64,000 bases of DNA. Origin: Chania fonticola_B. Lineage in GTDB: Bacteria; Pseudomonadota; Gammaproteobacteria; Enterobacterales; Enterobacteriaceae. The notes beneath the pieces are model-generated. The model had not been told where the DNA came from and ran no database searches. It saw only the letters and a list, made by a program, of their open reading frames with translations. Position numbers and translations under genes: made by a program. Below are positions 26,792 to 36,125 of the stretch, in pieces (positions within the stretch are counted from its first letter, which is position 1; the number at the start of each line of letters is the position of its first letter). The stretch lies in the NCBI RefSeq assembly GCF_048537545.1, contig NZ_CP183218.1, one strand, 5' to 3'.

Positions 26792-27985
26792 GTGGCAAAA
26801 CCCTTTTTACACAGTGGCAATCTAGATGACGTTCTTACATTGGGCGAAAATGGACAACCTGTTTATGCGTTGGCGTCGCAGTTGCGTGAGGCGTTGCGCC
26901 TTCAGCAACAGTCAGCCGTAGCGGATTGCCTGGCGATCCCGATCCCCAACGCGCAAGGCGACCGCATTGACTGGTATGCGCCCATTGCTGGACGGGCGAT
27001 CTCCTGGCCGGCGGCTGATGACGAAGCCCGAGCGGCTGCCTTGCCGCTGTTGGAACATTTTCAGACCACCGCAGAAGCCATCAGTCTACGCGCTCGCCAC
27101 AGCGGTAAAGCCAACCTGCAAATGTTTGCGACGCTGCTCAGCAAGGCCATGCAGTTCCCGGATCAGAACGCCGTTTTCCTGGTGGATGGCAAACCGGTGA
27201 TCACCTTCTGGGGCTGTGTGAAAGCCGATGGCAAGATCCGTAACGCGCCTTTGGATTGCCTGCGCCCGAAAGATCGCCCTGCGCCCCCCATCGCCCCGCC
27301 AATTATTGAACCCATTGCTGAGCCCATTGCTGAACCGCAGCCGCCCGCACCTCTGCCAACCACGGCGGATGACAAGCCTCACCATGCCTGGTGGCTGCTG
27401 CTACTGCCTGCTGTTTTCATTCTGGCCGCCGCGATTTGGTTGTTGCTCCCTAAACCAACCCCTCAGCCAGCCATAAAAACGGTTGAGCCAGCCAAGGTAC
27501 AACCCAAGCCGGTTGTTACTGCGGCCGCTCTACAGTTGCCATTAGGCTATGCGGAGGTGCTTCCTCCGCCGGTCCTCACGCCGGTAGTGGTCGATAAACT
27601 GGCGCTGACGTTACCCGCCGAAGCGGTAAAGGTCGGTTCTACCGCTTTCCTCAACGGCAAATGGCGCGTCACCTTGGCGATCAAGGATCCGCTGACCGGC
27701 AAACCGCCGAGCCTGCTATATCAGTTTAGCCGTGGCAAGGGCACCGCCAGGATCGTACAGGGTGACAAAGTCACCTGCCGGGTCGAGGTCAACGCCGGCC
27801 TGATGCAGTCCGGCAATCTGGTGATCAACAGCCGTACCAAGGCCCGTTGCAGCGACGGTTCCCGTTATCAAATGCCGGAACTGGTGTGTAAGCAAGGTGA
27901 AGCTGGCGCCGCCGCAGAATGCAGCGGGCGTTATGGCAACAACGAAACGGTATTCCCTATGACGATCAAGCGCGAGAGTAAATAA
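26792..27985 (+). CDS. srfA: SrfA-family protein
   Basis: 397 aa from a GTG at 26792 with AAGG 9 bases upstream. The N-terminal cytoplasmic part (1-205) ends in a proline-rich stretch with repeated EPIAEP. One membrane segment (WWLLLLPAVFILAAAIWLLLP, about 207-227) is followed by a periplasmic part with several cysteines (KVTCRVEV, TKARCSDG, ELVCKQG). It is the first gene of srfA-srfB-srfC, a set named in Salmonella as SsrB-regulated factors. The stop overlaps the srfB start by one base (TAATG), so the genes are translationally coupled. Molecular function is unknown. Confidence 0.8.
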   Translation: MAKPFLHSGNLDDVLTLGENGQPVYALASQLREALRLQQQSAVADCLAIPIPNAQGDRIDWYAPIAGRAISWPAADDEARAAALPLLEHFQTTAEAISLRARHSGKANLQMFATLLSKAMQFPDQNAVFLVDGKPVITFWGCVKADGKIRNAPLDCLRPKDRPAPPIAPPIIEPIAEPIAEPQPPAPLPTTADDKPHHAWWLLLLPAVFILAAAIWLLLPKPTPQPAIKTVEPAKVQPKPVVTAAALQLPLGYAEVLPPPVLTPVVVDKLALTLPAEAVKVGSTAFLNGKWRVTLAIKDPLTGKPPSLLYQFSRGKGTARIVQGDKVTCRVEVNAGLMQSGNLVINSRTKARCSDGSRYQMPELVCKQGEAGAAAECSGRYGNNETVFPMTIKRESK

Positions 27986-30915
27986 TGTTGGCGACCCCCA
28001 TCGCATATCCGCAGCGCGTTACGCTGATACCCAACAGCGGGATCCAATTTCTGGACTTCTCCCTTACGCCGGTGTTGGACGCCGAGCGACCGGGCAAATT
28101 TGTCCGTCAGACTGCCAACGGCCCACTGCTGCGGCTGAACTATCATCAGGCCAAGGATCGCTATTTCCTGCCGGTGGCCCCCGGCGAACCGGCCGAAATG
28201 GTACGTCCGGAATTCAGCTTTCCTCTGGAACAATCATTGCGGCTGCTAGATCGCGTTTGGTTACCGCTGCCGTTCTTGCGCTTCAACCCGCCAAACAGTT
28301 TTCTCAGCGGGCCGGACAACTGGGTGCGTATGCAAATCAGACGGTTGGAGCAGCCGGACCGGCAAGGCCATACGCTGCGCATCACGTTGGCATTTGACAC
28401 GCAAACCTATCCTGCAGGGCATGAAAACCAACAGTTGGCGCCCAATCAGCAGGACATCGCTACCGGGCTGAACTTTGCGCTAGCACACCATAGCCAGGAT
28501 CTGGGTGATTTCCTGGATGCCACCTGGGTTGACGGCTGGCTACGTGAGGTCTTTACCCAACAGGCCATCGCCCTGGAGCAGCGCCCGGAACGTAATATCA
28601 ACGCTTCGCTGCGTGAATTTGAATATCAGGCGCACTACCTGAACCTGCTGGAACTGCTGGCCAGCCAGCTAAACGTACCTAATATCACTCTAGGTAGCGA
28701 TGTGCAGCAACCCGCAGTGAATGTGGATTTGATCCTCGATGTCGGCAACTCCCATACCTGCGGCATCCTGGTAGAAGATCACCCAGCGGAACGCAACGGC
28801 TTGAAACACAGCTATGAACTGCAACTGCGCGATCTCGGCGAACCGCATTATCTACACCAAGGCCTGTTTTCCAGCCGCACGGAGTTCGCCCCCGCCAACT
28901 TTGGCAAGGCGAATTACTCGTTTGAAAGTGGCCGCGACGATGCGTTTCTCTGGCCTTCCCTGACCCGAGTCGGCCATGAAGCCTGCCGCTTGGCTCAGCA
29001 GCGGCAAGGCGATACGGCATCAACCGGCCTGTCCAGCCCACGGCGCTATCTGTGGGATGAGGAGAGTTACGGCCCTGGCTGGCGCTTCAACCGTACGGCA
29101 GAGCACTGCCTGCAGGAGCCGCCTGCTATCGCGACGCCATTGGCTCAGTTGATCAATGACCAAGGCCAGCCGTTATCCAGCCTGCCACCGGAAGAACGCC
29201 TGCCGGTTTTCACCCCAAACTACAGCCGCAGTTCGCTGATGGCCTTGATGTTGAGCGAACTGTTGGCCCAGGCGCTGATGCAGATCAACAGCGTGGCCCA
29301 GCGGCTCTCTTTGCGTGACGGCGCAGCACCTCGCCGTTTGCGTAATATCATACTGACCCTGCCTTCCGCCATGCCGGTACCGGAACGTGAAATCTTCCGT
29401 CAGCGGATGCATGAGGCGATCGCGCTAGTGTGGCAAGGCATGGGTTGGCATTCGGCAGATGAAGACTTGAACGGCATAGCCAGTTCGGTGCCGGTCCCCG
29501 CCGTGCAGATGGAGTGGGATGAGGCCACCTGCGGCCAGATGGTCTATCTGTATAACGAAATCCAGGTCAACTTCGCGGGTCAGGCTGAGGCGTTCTTTAG
29601 CGCCATGGCACGTCCGGACTCCGCTGAACCGGGGAAAACGCTGCGTATTGCTTCGGTGGATATCGGCGGCGGCACCACCGATTTGGCGATCACCCAGTAC
29701 CGTCTGGAAGAGACGGCTGGCAATAACGTCAAGGTGACCCCGCATCTGTTATTCCGCGAAGGGTTCAAGGTGGCGGGCGATGACATTCTGCTGGAAGTGA
29801 TCTGCCTGTATCTGCTGCCCGCCCTACAGGCCGAATTCAAACGCATCGGCGTGGCGGAACCGGCAGCCCTGATGGCCGAACTGTTTGGCCAGGACGAGAG
29901 CCCAGTGCTACAGCAACAAGTGACACTGCAACTTTTCATCCCGCTCGCTCAAGCGATCCTGGAACGCTATGAAAGCTTCACCCCGGTGCAGACTCGTAGC
30001 GAGATCGACGCCGTGCTGGGCGAACTGTTAACGCAAAGGCCTACCGATAACGTATTGAAATATATCAATGCTGCGGTACAACGCGGTTTACCGGCAGAAG
30101 CGGAACTTTTCGATGTTTTGCAGACGCCGCTCATTCTACGGCTGAGCCACTTGCATGGTGAATTCCTGGCACCGCGCATGGCGCTTACCCGCAATCTGCG
30201 GTTGTTGACCGAGGTGATCGCCCTGCACAACTGCGACGTGCTGCTGCTCACTGGCCGCCCTTCCCGTTTCCCCGGCATTCAGGCCCTGTTCCGACAGCTA
30301 CAGCCGGTGCCGATCAACCGCATCGTTTCGCTGGATGGTTATCACACCAGCGGCTGGTATCCTTTCAGCCAGCAAGGGCAGATCGACAATCCCAAATCCA
30401 CTGCGGCGGTCGGTGCCATGCTGTGCCTGTTAGCGCTGGAATTGCGTTTACCAGGCGTTTACTTTAAGGCGGCCGATTTCCGCCCTTATTCAACCGTGCG
30501 TTATCTGGGCCGCCTGGATGCGGATAACCGCTTGCCTGCCAATCAGGTTTTCTATGCCGAGCTCGATCTGGATACACCGGATGGCGGTTTGGACAGCAAC
30601 GTCAGCTTTGCCCTCAACGGTGCGTTGTGCCTGGGATTCCGCCAGTTAGATAACGAACACTGGCCCGCCGCCCCGCTGTTTACCCTGACGATTATCGATC
30701 CGCAGCTGGCGCGTAACCTGGCTGGCGATAACCTGTTACGGGTTAAAATTGCTCCGCAGCCGGACTTTCCCGCTCGCTGGAGCATCACTAGCGCCGAACT
30801 GGAAGACGGTAGCCCGGTGCCCACCGAACATCTGCAACTCAAATTGAATACGCTGATCGACAGTGCCACCGGGGCTACCCACTATTGGATCGACAGCGGG
30901 AGCGTTTTTGCATGA
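27985..30915 (+). CDS. srfB: SrfB-family protein with actin/Hsp70-like ATPase motifs
   Basis: 976 aa. Two phosphate-binding motifs of the actin/Hsp70 fold are visible: DVGNSHTCGILVE from Asp252 and DIGGGTTDLAIT from Asp559, with an adenosine-type motif LLLTGRPSRFPGIQALFR near residue 755. The large size and long insert between the motifs are normal for SrfB. It probably binds and hydrolyses ATP in the cytoplasm and may work with SrfA at the membrane and with SrfC. Its stop overlaps the srfC start (ATGA). The virulence role is inherited from Salmonella naming and not shown here. Confidence 0.8.
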   Translation: MLATPIAYPQRVTLIPNSGIQFLDFSLTPVLDAERPGKFVRQTANGPLLRLNYHQAKDRYFLPVAPGEPAEMVRPEFSFPLEQSLRLLDRVWLPLPFLRFNPPNSFLSGPDNWVRMQIRRLEQPDRQGHTLRITLAFDTQTYPAGHENQQLAPNQQDIATGLNFALAHHSQDLGDFLDATWVDGWLREVFTQQAIALEQRPERNINASLREFEYQAHYLNLLELLASQLNVPNITLGSDVQQPAVNVDLILDVGNSHTCGILVEDHPAERNGLKHSYELQLRDLGEPHYLHQGLFSSRTEFAPANFGKANYSFESGRDDAFLWPSLTRVGHEACRLAQQRQGDTASTGLSSPRRYLWDEESYGPGWRFNRTAEHCLQEPPAIATPLAQLINDQGQPLSSLPPEERLPVFTPNYSRSSLMALMLSELLAQALMQINSVAQRLSLRDGAAPRRLRNIILTLPSAMPVPEREIFRQRMHEAIALVWQGMGWHSADEDLNGIASSVPVPAVQMEWDEATCGQMVYLYNEIQVNFAGQAEAFFSAMARPDSAEPGKTLRIASVDIGGGTTDLAITQYRLEETAGNNVKVTPHLLFREGFKVAGDDILLEVICLYLLPALQAEFKRIGVAEPAALMAELFGQDESPVLQQQVTLQLFIPLAQAILERYESFTPVQTRSEIDAVLGELLTQRPTDNVLKYINAAVQRGLPAEAELFDVLQTPLILRLSHLHGEFLAPRMALTRNLRLLTEVIALHNCDVLLLTGRPSRFPGIQALFRQLQPVPINRIVSLDGYHTSGWYPFSQQGQIDNPKSTAAVGAMLCLLALELRLPGVYFKAADFRPYSTVRYLGRLDADNRLPANQVFYAELDLDTPDGGLDSNVSFALNGALCLGFRQLDNEHWPAAPLFTLTIIDPQLARNLAGDNLLRVKIAPQPDFPARWSITSAELEDGSPVPTEHLQLKLNTLIDSATGATHYWIDSGSVFA

Positions 30916-33134
30916 AGTCAGCCATTTCCCCAATCTCCCCGCTTAGCCAGCGCTGGCCGTTATTAAATCAAGGTATCGCTCAGGCGCTGGCCTGGGCGGA
31001 TAATACCCGCCTACAGACGCCCCGTTTCGCACTGGAAGCGCCTACCTTGATGCTTAATCTACACCGTTGCCGCATCCGGCTTCAACGGCTGGCGGTTGCT
31101 GCTACTCAACGCGGAGCACTGGGCTTTTATGGCCGTTCGCAAGCGGCAAAACATCATCTTATCGCCTCGCTAGCTACGGCCGAGCCAGACTGCCTGGCGA
31201 CTACCTTCGCCGGTAAAACGCTGGATTACCTGACGCATATTCGTCCGGGACACTCCGCCGTAGGGATAGCGATCCGCTTTAGCCACGCCGTACCTCAACA
31301 AGATCCTGATTATCCGGTGCAGCTTCAGTTGCTGACGTCGGTAGAGTTAGTGTGGATGTTGGCGCGTAGCAGCCATACGCAACAGACAATAGAAAAAACA
31401 GAGGTCGAAGAGCTCATCGCCTCTTTGACAAAACGTTGCCAACCTCAGGCAGTGCCAGGTATCGGTGCCGATGATATCGTTACCCTCTGGGATAGCTTGC
31501 GCAGCGACGACCCACAGTTACAACATCGTTGGGAAAGCGAATACTGGCCAAACGCCTTGGCTATCGCTCCCTATCTGTCCGTTGACGACCGGGCGCAGCT
31601 GTTTGCTCCGCTATGGGGGAAAGAACCGGCATTAACCGCATGTTATCGCCGTCTGGCTTACCGCTTGGATCAACTGGAGGGCGCATCAAGCGTACGGGCT
31701 CCGCTCAGCCTGCTGACGGATGAAAATCAGCAGCCCAGCTATGGCATCCTGATGCCAGCAAGCCTGGAAGAGACCGATGACAAGGTTCAGCTCAAACTCG
31801 ATAACGGTATGATGACGATGCCCTCGGCAGACCTCAGATTATTGACCGCAGAGTTGTTGATCCCTTTACAGAGCCACCCGGCCCATAGCGGCTTTGCGTC
31901 AACCGATTATCTGGATCTACCTGCCTATAGGGCAGACGACGAGAGTCTGCAGCAGGCCAAGAGCCTCACGCTGCTGCAACGTTATAGCGACCAACAGGCC
32001 ATGCAAGCCTTGATCGTCTGCCATGCTGCGGCCTGCCGTGAAGAAGCCACAATGGTCGGCCAGGCGCTGGATCATTGGGTACAACAACATCAGGAAGCCG
32101 ATAGCCGTGGCCATCCCGATTTGATCTGGGCATTTACCCCGTGCGATCGGCGTTCGTCGGCCCATTTTGACCACGCCGTCCAACGGTACGTTGGCCAACC
32201 CGGCGAGGTTTGGGGAACGCTACTGGCGATGAATGAAGATGAAGTCCGGCGTATGACCGACTACCTGCTCACGTCGGTGAATGTCGCAGCCCGCCATAAC
32301 CGCCCGCAACAACATTTCGATCGTCATGAGCAAGAGTTACGGCATAACCTGCTTGGCCGCTGGTTCAACGTGGCAACCGAGGATAAAGCGCCCCTCGCCA
32401 AGGCTACGGTAAAAGCGTTGCAGGGCCGCACCACGCTGCATGGCGAACTGCTGGAGCACCTGTTGCCAGACCGCAACGCCCTACTGCCACTCTTTTGCCA
32501 GCAGCAACAAGATCGCCCACATAACGACGATCCTTTGGCGATCGAGCTAGATCTGTTTGACGAGCAACCTGCAGCGGCATCACCGCTGGAGTCTGGTGCT
32601 AACGTGGTTTTGCAGGTGCAACAGCTATGGATCACCCAACTGCGTAATCTGGCCGATCATCGTGCGTTAATCGACCTGCTGGCGGTTGAAACAGCCACCT
32701 TGACCACGCTGGCCGATGAGTTGATCACCGCCAGTTTCCGGCTGGATATCTGGCAACGCTTAGGGAATGCTCTGGCCGAACCGGGACTCGTTGGCCACAG
32801 CAGGGAAAATCACGTCGAGCGGCAAATCGCCTGTACCTTGACGGTGCTGGGAGATTTTGTCGCCTGGCTTGGCTTCCAGCTGCGCCCGCAGGCGCAACGG
32901 CCAGAAAGCCGCATTAACCGCGGCCATAAGATCTTTACCAAACCCAGCCAGAGCGCCGAGCTACGCATGACCGCATTACCGGCGGAACCGATCAACAACA
33001 CGGCGCTGTATATCTACGATTGGCTGGTGGGGTTATATCAATTAATCGCTGAGAATGCGGGCCACGGCAGTGCGCAAGCGCTGAGTGAACAGCAGCGTGA
33101 AAAGTTGGGGAGAATTATTCAGGGGATGGGTTAG
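30912..33134 (+). CDS. srfC: SrfC-family protein with degenerate P-loop
   Basis: 740 aa, starting at the ATG that overlaps the srfB stop. An N-terminal region of about 70 residues leads to GFYGRSQAAKHHLIASL (from residue 71), which sits where a Walker A motif is expected but lacks the GK(S/T) ending, reading AAKH. The remainder is mainly helical and hydrophilic with many Gln and Arg residues and no membrane segment. The family is annotated as putative virulence factor; nothing more can be said. A 10-bp hairpin follows the stop at 33143. The longer frame to 30885 lies inside srfB and is not used. Confidence 0.75.
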   Translation: MKSAISPISPLSQRWPLLNQGIAQALAWADNTRLQTPRFALEAPTLMLNLHRCRIRLQRLAVAATQRGALGFYGRSQAAKHHLIASLATAEPDCLATTFAGKTLDYLTHIRPGHSAVGIAIRFSHAVPQQDPDYPVQLQLLTSVELVWMLARSSHTQQTIEKTEVEELIASLTKRCQPQAVPGIGADDIVTLWDSLRSDDPQLQHRWESEYWPNALAIAPYLSVDDRAQLFAPLWGKEPALTACYRRLAYRLDQLEGASSVRAPLSLLTDENQQPSYGILMPASLEETDDKVQLKLDNGMMTMPSADLRLLTAELLIPLQSHPAHSGFASTDYLDLPAYRADDESLQQAKSLTLLQRYSDQQAMQALIVCHAAACREEATMVGQALDHWVQQHQEADSRGHPDLIWAFTPCDRRSSAHFDHAVQRYVGQPGEVWGTLLAMNEDEVRRMTDYLLTSVNVAARHNRPQQHFDRHEQELRHNLLGRWFNVATEDKAPLAKATVKALQGRTTLHGELLEHLLPDRNALLPLFCQQQQDRPHNDDPLAIELDLFDEQPAAASPLESGANVVLQVQQLWITQLRNLADHRALIDLLAVETATLTTLADELITASFRLDIWQRLGNALAEPGLVGHSRENHVERQIACTLTVLGDFVAWLGFQLRPQAQRPESRINRGHKIFTKPSQSAELRMTALPAEPINNTALYIYDWLVGLYQLIAENAGHGSAQALSEQQREKLGRIIQGMG

Positions 33135-33142
33135 TTCAGCAA

Positions 33143-33166
33143 CCTCTCTCCCAACAGGGAGAGAGG
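33143..33166. terminator. Hairpin between srfC and nitroreductase genes
   Basis: CCTCTCTCCC, loop AACA, GGGAGAGAGG: a perfect 10-bp stem between convergent genes. It resembles the palindromic core of the repeats at 11841 and 23458. No long U tract is present. Confidence 0.5.
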
Positions 33167-33174
33167 CTATTCAA

Positions 33175-33780
33175 TTAAAAACGGTCGATCTGCACAATCT
33201 CATCAACCGGCAGCTTACCAATGCGCGGATAAGGTTGGCCGATGCCCTTGCCAATCGCCACCATCAGCGCAATCTGGTAGTGCTCTGGCTTATTGATGAT
33301 CTTGCCCACGGCGTCAAAATCAAAGCCGTCCATTGGGCAAGAGTCATAACCTTGAGCCTTGGCTGCCAGCATCAAAGTCTGAGCAAACAGGCCGCTGCTG
33401 CGCATTACTTCATCACGCTGTACCTGAGCCTTACCACGGTAATATTGGTCGACAGCGGGCAACATAAACTGTTGCACCGGTTCCGCCGCTTCACGCCAGA
33501 TGTTTTTCACCTGGGATTCCCAACTGGACAGATCGCCACACAGCACAACCAGCATCGAGGCATCGGTCACCTGCGCCTGGCCCCAGGCCACCTCGCGGAT
33601 ATGCTCACGCTGGGCACGATCTTCGATCAGCAGCGGACGCCAATGTTGCAGGTTGAAAGCACTAGGGGTGTTTTGCAGGGCAATATTGAGCAGCGCCTTC
33701 TTCTCATCCAGCGTCATCACATGCTGGGTATCGAACTGTTTGGTCGCGCGGCGTTGCTCAATAGCGTCAAGTGTATGCAT
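33175..33780 (-). CDS. Nitroreductase-family NAD(P)H oxidoreductase
   Basis: 201 aa, the usual length for single-domain nitroreductases that bind FMN. The start (LDAIEQRRATKQFDTQHVMT) has the conserved arginines that contact FMN phosphate, PSAFNLQHWRPLLIEDR is the family motif near residue 40, and GYDSCPMDGFDFDAVGKII is the conserved region before the C-terminal MVAIGKG. It reduces nitro or quinone compounds in the cytoplasm. The gene stands alone, convergent with srfC. The physiological substrate is unknown. Confidence 0.85.
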   Translation of the reverse strand: MHTLDAIEQRRATKQFDTQHVMTLDEKKALLNIALQNTPSAFNLQHWRPLLIEDRAQREHIREVAWGQAQVTDASMLVVLCGDLSSWESQVKNIWREAAEPVQQFMLPAVDQYYRGKAQVQRDEVMRSSGLFAQTLMLAAKAQGYDSCPMDGFDFDAVGKIINKPEHYQIALMVAIGKGIGQPYPRIGKLPVDEIVQIDRF

Positions 33781-34182
33781 TACTTCATGTCCTTTGATTA
33801 AGTTAACCCGCTTATTGTCGCTTTTTCGCAGCCTCTGTCCACCGGGATTTGTGCTCCGTTTGGCTCAGGGCATCCCCAGCCGCCGTCAAGTAAAATAGCA
33901 ACGTCTTTTTTCACATTTTTACCCTCCCCCCATCAGGCATAGATAAAGCGTCAATAACATTCATTTTTATAATGAAACAATGGGCTGATATTTTAATTTT
34001 GAATAACAGAAACTACTACGCATGCATTTTTATAGACAACCCCAGTTGTTTATAGTTAATCAGTATTACTGATGACAAGGGTGGGTCCCACTGTGCTAAT
34101 CTTGGCAATATTGTTAAAAAAGCATACTTAGTGTACACTTTTTCAAGCTTGGGCTTCCGCCCTAATAAAGGGAGTGACTCAG
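33781..34182. other. Intergenic region with promoter of the small-protein/Hcp patch
   Basis: 402 bases without a gene. On the plus strand TTGTTA (34111-34116), 17 bases and TACACT (34134-34139) make a reasonable promoter 44 bases before the first small gene. Base composition turns AT-rich from about 33900, marking the left edge of an accessory patch. Confidence 0.5.
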
Positions 34183-34428
34183 ATGGACAAAGAGAAAGAA
34201 ACACGGACTTTTTTCGGTCATCAATCCCCGGCCATGGCTGAATTGTCAGAACAAATTAGCCATAGTTTGAGTGAAAGCCCATTAGCGCCTGAAGAAAAAA
34301 TGGCGCTAATGATGAAACGATGTATTTCGTTGTTTGGCATAATGAAAACCGACTCCGCTGAAATGAAAGTCTCAGATGGGCGTACACTCAAGCTTACGCT
34401 TGAAAAAATATCCTCACATTTTCATTGA
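34183..34428 (+). CDS. Small hypothetical protein, paralog of the next gene
   Basis: 81 aa starting at ATG 34183 with GGGAG 9 bases upstream. I do not recognise the family. It is hydrophilic with a central pattern LAPEEKMALMMKRCISLF, then AEMKVSDGRTLKLTLEKI. The following gene has the same pattern, so the two arose by duplication. They precede an orphan Hcp gene on the same strand, and the trio probably forms one transcript. Role unknown; an accessory or adaptor function linked to the Hcp protein is only a guess. Confidence 0.65.
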   Translation: MDKEKETRTFFGHQSPAMAELSEQISHSLSESPLAPEEKMALMMKRCISLFGIMKTDSAEMKVSDGRTLKLTLEKISSHFH

Positions 34429-34469
34429 TATCGAATTTTACTGGTTTTATTACTAATGGAGTCAGTGAT

Positions 34470-34727
34470 ATGGAAATTGCTGAGAGCTTTTTAGATAAAG
34501 TGAATAACGAGTTAAAAGATGAGTTTGTGAGTCAGTTAGATCAACAACTCAGGCGTATCGTTAATGATAGCGTCATGGCTCCAGAGGAAGCATTATTAGT
34601 CATGATGGAATCAATATTTACACTGTTTGCTGAAACAGAGGGCCATTACGCTGAGATGAAGTTCTCTGATGGTAATGGCGTTCACCACAAATTCACGTTG
34701 GAAATTAAAGTTCCGACAGGGTTGTAA
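34470..34727 (+). CDS. Small hypothetical protein, paralog of the previous gene
   Basis: 85 aa from ATG 34470, with GGAG 8 bases upstream. It shares with its neighbour the block MAPEEALLVMMESIFTLF followed by AEMKFSDGNGVHHKFTLEI. The N-terminus (MEIAESFLDKVNNELKDEF) is predicted helical. No signal peptide or membrane segment is seen. It lies 41 bases after the first copy and 32 bases before the Hcp gene. Family unknown to me. Confidence 0.65.
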   Translation: MEIAESFLDKVNNELKDEFVSQLDQQLRRIVNDSVMAPEEALLVMMESIFTLFAETEGHYAEMKFSDGNGVHHKFTLEIKVPTGL

Positions 34728-34759
34728 TAAAGTGATCTCTACTTATATAAGGAAATACT

Positions 34760-35239
34760 ATGTCTAGCCTGATTTATGTGAGTCTTAAAGGAAAAAAACA
34801 AGGTTTGATTTCCGCCGGATGTTCATCATTCGACTCTATTGGTAACAGAACCCAGACAGGTCATGAAGACCAAGCACAAGTATTAGAGTTAGATCATAGT
34901 ATCACGCGTGAGCAGAACGTACAGCATCATCCTATTCACTTTATTAAACCTATTGATAAGTCCTCGCCCCTGTTAGCGATGGCAATTTCTGACAATGAGC
35001 TTATAGAAGCGATATTTTATTTTTACAGAATAAATACGACAGGACAGTTAGAGCTTTACTACGAAATTAAACTGACGGAAGCCAGCATTGTCGATATTAC
35101 ATGTATCTATCCGCATTCCATAAATGATAATGATATGATGCCGCATGAGAAGATCGTCCTTAAATATAAATCCATTTCCTGGAATCACCGGATGGCCGGT
35201 ACGTCTGGTTATAGCATTTGGGATGATAGGGTCTTTTAA
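34760..35239 (+). CDS. hcp: Hcp-family type VI secretion tube/effector protein (orphan)
   Basis: 159 aa. The sequence carries the enteric Hcp-family pattern LIYVSLKGKKQGLISAGCSSFDSIG, then LDHSITREQNVQHHPIHFIKPIDKSSPLL and the ending SWNHRMAGTSGYSIW. Hcp hexamers stack into the inner tube of the type VI secretion system and can carry cargo. Here the protein ends a few residues after the conserved core, with no toxin domain fused. No other structural type VI genes are in the window, so it must act with a system encoded elsewhere. Two small paralogs precede it, and a DUF1493 pair converges on it. Confidence 0.8.
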   Translation: MSSLIYVSLKGKKQGLISAGCSSFDSIGNRTQTGHEDQAQVLELDHSITREQNVQHHPIHFIKPIDKSSPLLAMAISDNELIEAIFYFYRINTTGQLELYYEIKLTEASIVDITCIYPHSINDNDMMPHEKIVLKYKSISWNHRMAGTSGYSIWDDRVF

Positions 35240-35312
35240 GCGTTAACGGCATAAACCGTGTCTATAACATAATCGTATAGGCTGTATGATAAGACAGGGG
35301 GCAGTGAATCTC

Positions 35313-35618
35313 TTATTGATACAGCCATTTTCCCGCTTTTGCGGATTCTATGAACATATTGACCGTGAGTGGTTTGTATACTCTTCGTTGTAGCTTCTTC
35401 CACCACAACCATACAGGCCATTCCGGTTCAAAGTATTCATCCAAATCAAAGTTATCATGCGATATCTTGTAACGTGTGAACAGGTCAACGAGCATTTCCT
35501 CTAACTCTTCCTGAACAAAATTAAAGTGCTCTTGAAAAGTCCATTCTTTAAGGACGGGCTTTTTATGCAGACTATATTTTTCAGTGAGGTATGTTAGGAT
35601 TTCGTTTTCATCGACCAT
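35313..35618 (-). CDS. DUF1493-family protein
   Basis: 101 aa. The ending (RRVYKPLTVNMFIESAKAGKWLY) and the opening (MVDENEILTYLTEKYSL) match what I recall of DUF1493, a small soluble family common in enteric accessory regions. It is acidic, and no enzymatic motif is visible. The start is ATG 35618, which overlaps the stop of the preceding gene as TAATG, so both are co-translated. Location beside an Hcp gene suggests a part in contact-dependent competition, perhaps immunity, but this is inference. Confidence 0.65.
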   Translation of the reverse strand: MVDENEILTYLTEKYSLHKKPVLKEWTFQEHFNFVQEELEEMLVDLFTRYKISHDNFDLDEYFEPEWPVWLWWKKLQRRVYKPLTVNMFIESAKAGKWLYQ

Positions 35619-36064
35619 TAGAAAGGCATCCATTCAATACGGTGTTCAGGTCGTGCAATCAGATTGTATTTATTCCGTGTTTCTTTAGCTATGATGCTAA
35701 AAACGATCATCGCCTGTGCGTAACCCACATAGGGGGCATATCGCCCTACGGCTGTCCCGATCTTGCTGGTCATACGGGTTTTCATAAAACCGACAGGCGT
35801 TTCTACTTGTCCAGCAAAACGCATATCTTTAAAGATCCTTCGAGAGGCTATAGAGGCTATGCTTGTCCCCCAGGTTGATTTCCCTAACCCTTTTTGTTTT
35901 GGTATCAGAGGCAAGCCAATGATGATCATCGCCGCGCTTTCTATGGTAAGCCCTTCATGCTTGGCAAACTCTTCTACAAAAATTATCCAAAACAATTCTT
36001 GAGCGGTGACATTGTCTATTCCGTGATAGTAATACGTGCCATTGAGTTCTTCGGTAGTATCCAT
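35618..36064 (-). CDS. Hypothetical protein coupled to DUF1493 gene
   Basis: 148 aa from ATG 36064, with GGAG 10 bases upstream; a longer frame reaches 36085. The N-terminal half (GTYYYHGIDNVTAQELFWIIFVEEFAKHEGLTIESAAMIIIGLPLIP) is followed by a glycine-rich part (KGLGKSTWGTSIASIASRRIF) and a hydrophobic stretch near PYVGYAQAMIVFSIIAKET that could be a membrane segment. I believe similar proteins sit beside type VI cargo genes in enterics but cannot name a function. It is convergent with hcp via the DUF1493 gene. Confidence 0.6.
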   Translation of the reverse strand: MDTTEELNGTYYYHGIDNVTAQELFWIIFVEEFAKHEGLTIESAAMIIIGLPLIPKQKGLGKSTWGTSIASIASRRIFKDMRFAGQVETPVGFMKTRMTSKIGTAVGRYAPYVGYAQAMIVFSIIAKETRNKYNLIARPEHRIEWMPF

Positions 36065-36125
36065 TCTACTCATTCTCCACATCAAGTAATGGTTATCATC
36101 ATACCACTTTCAACAATGAGTTTAA

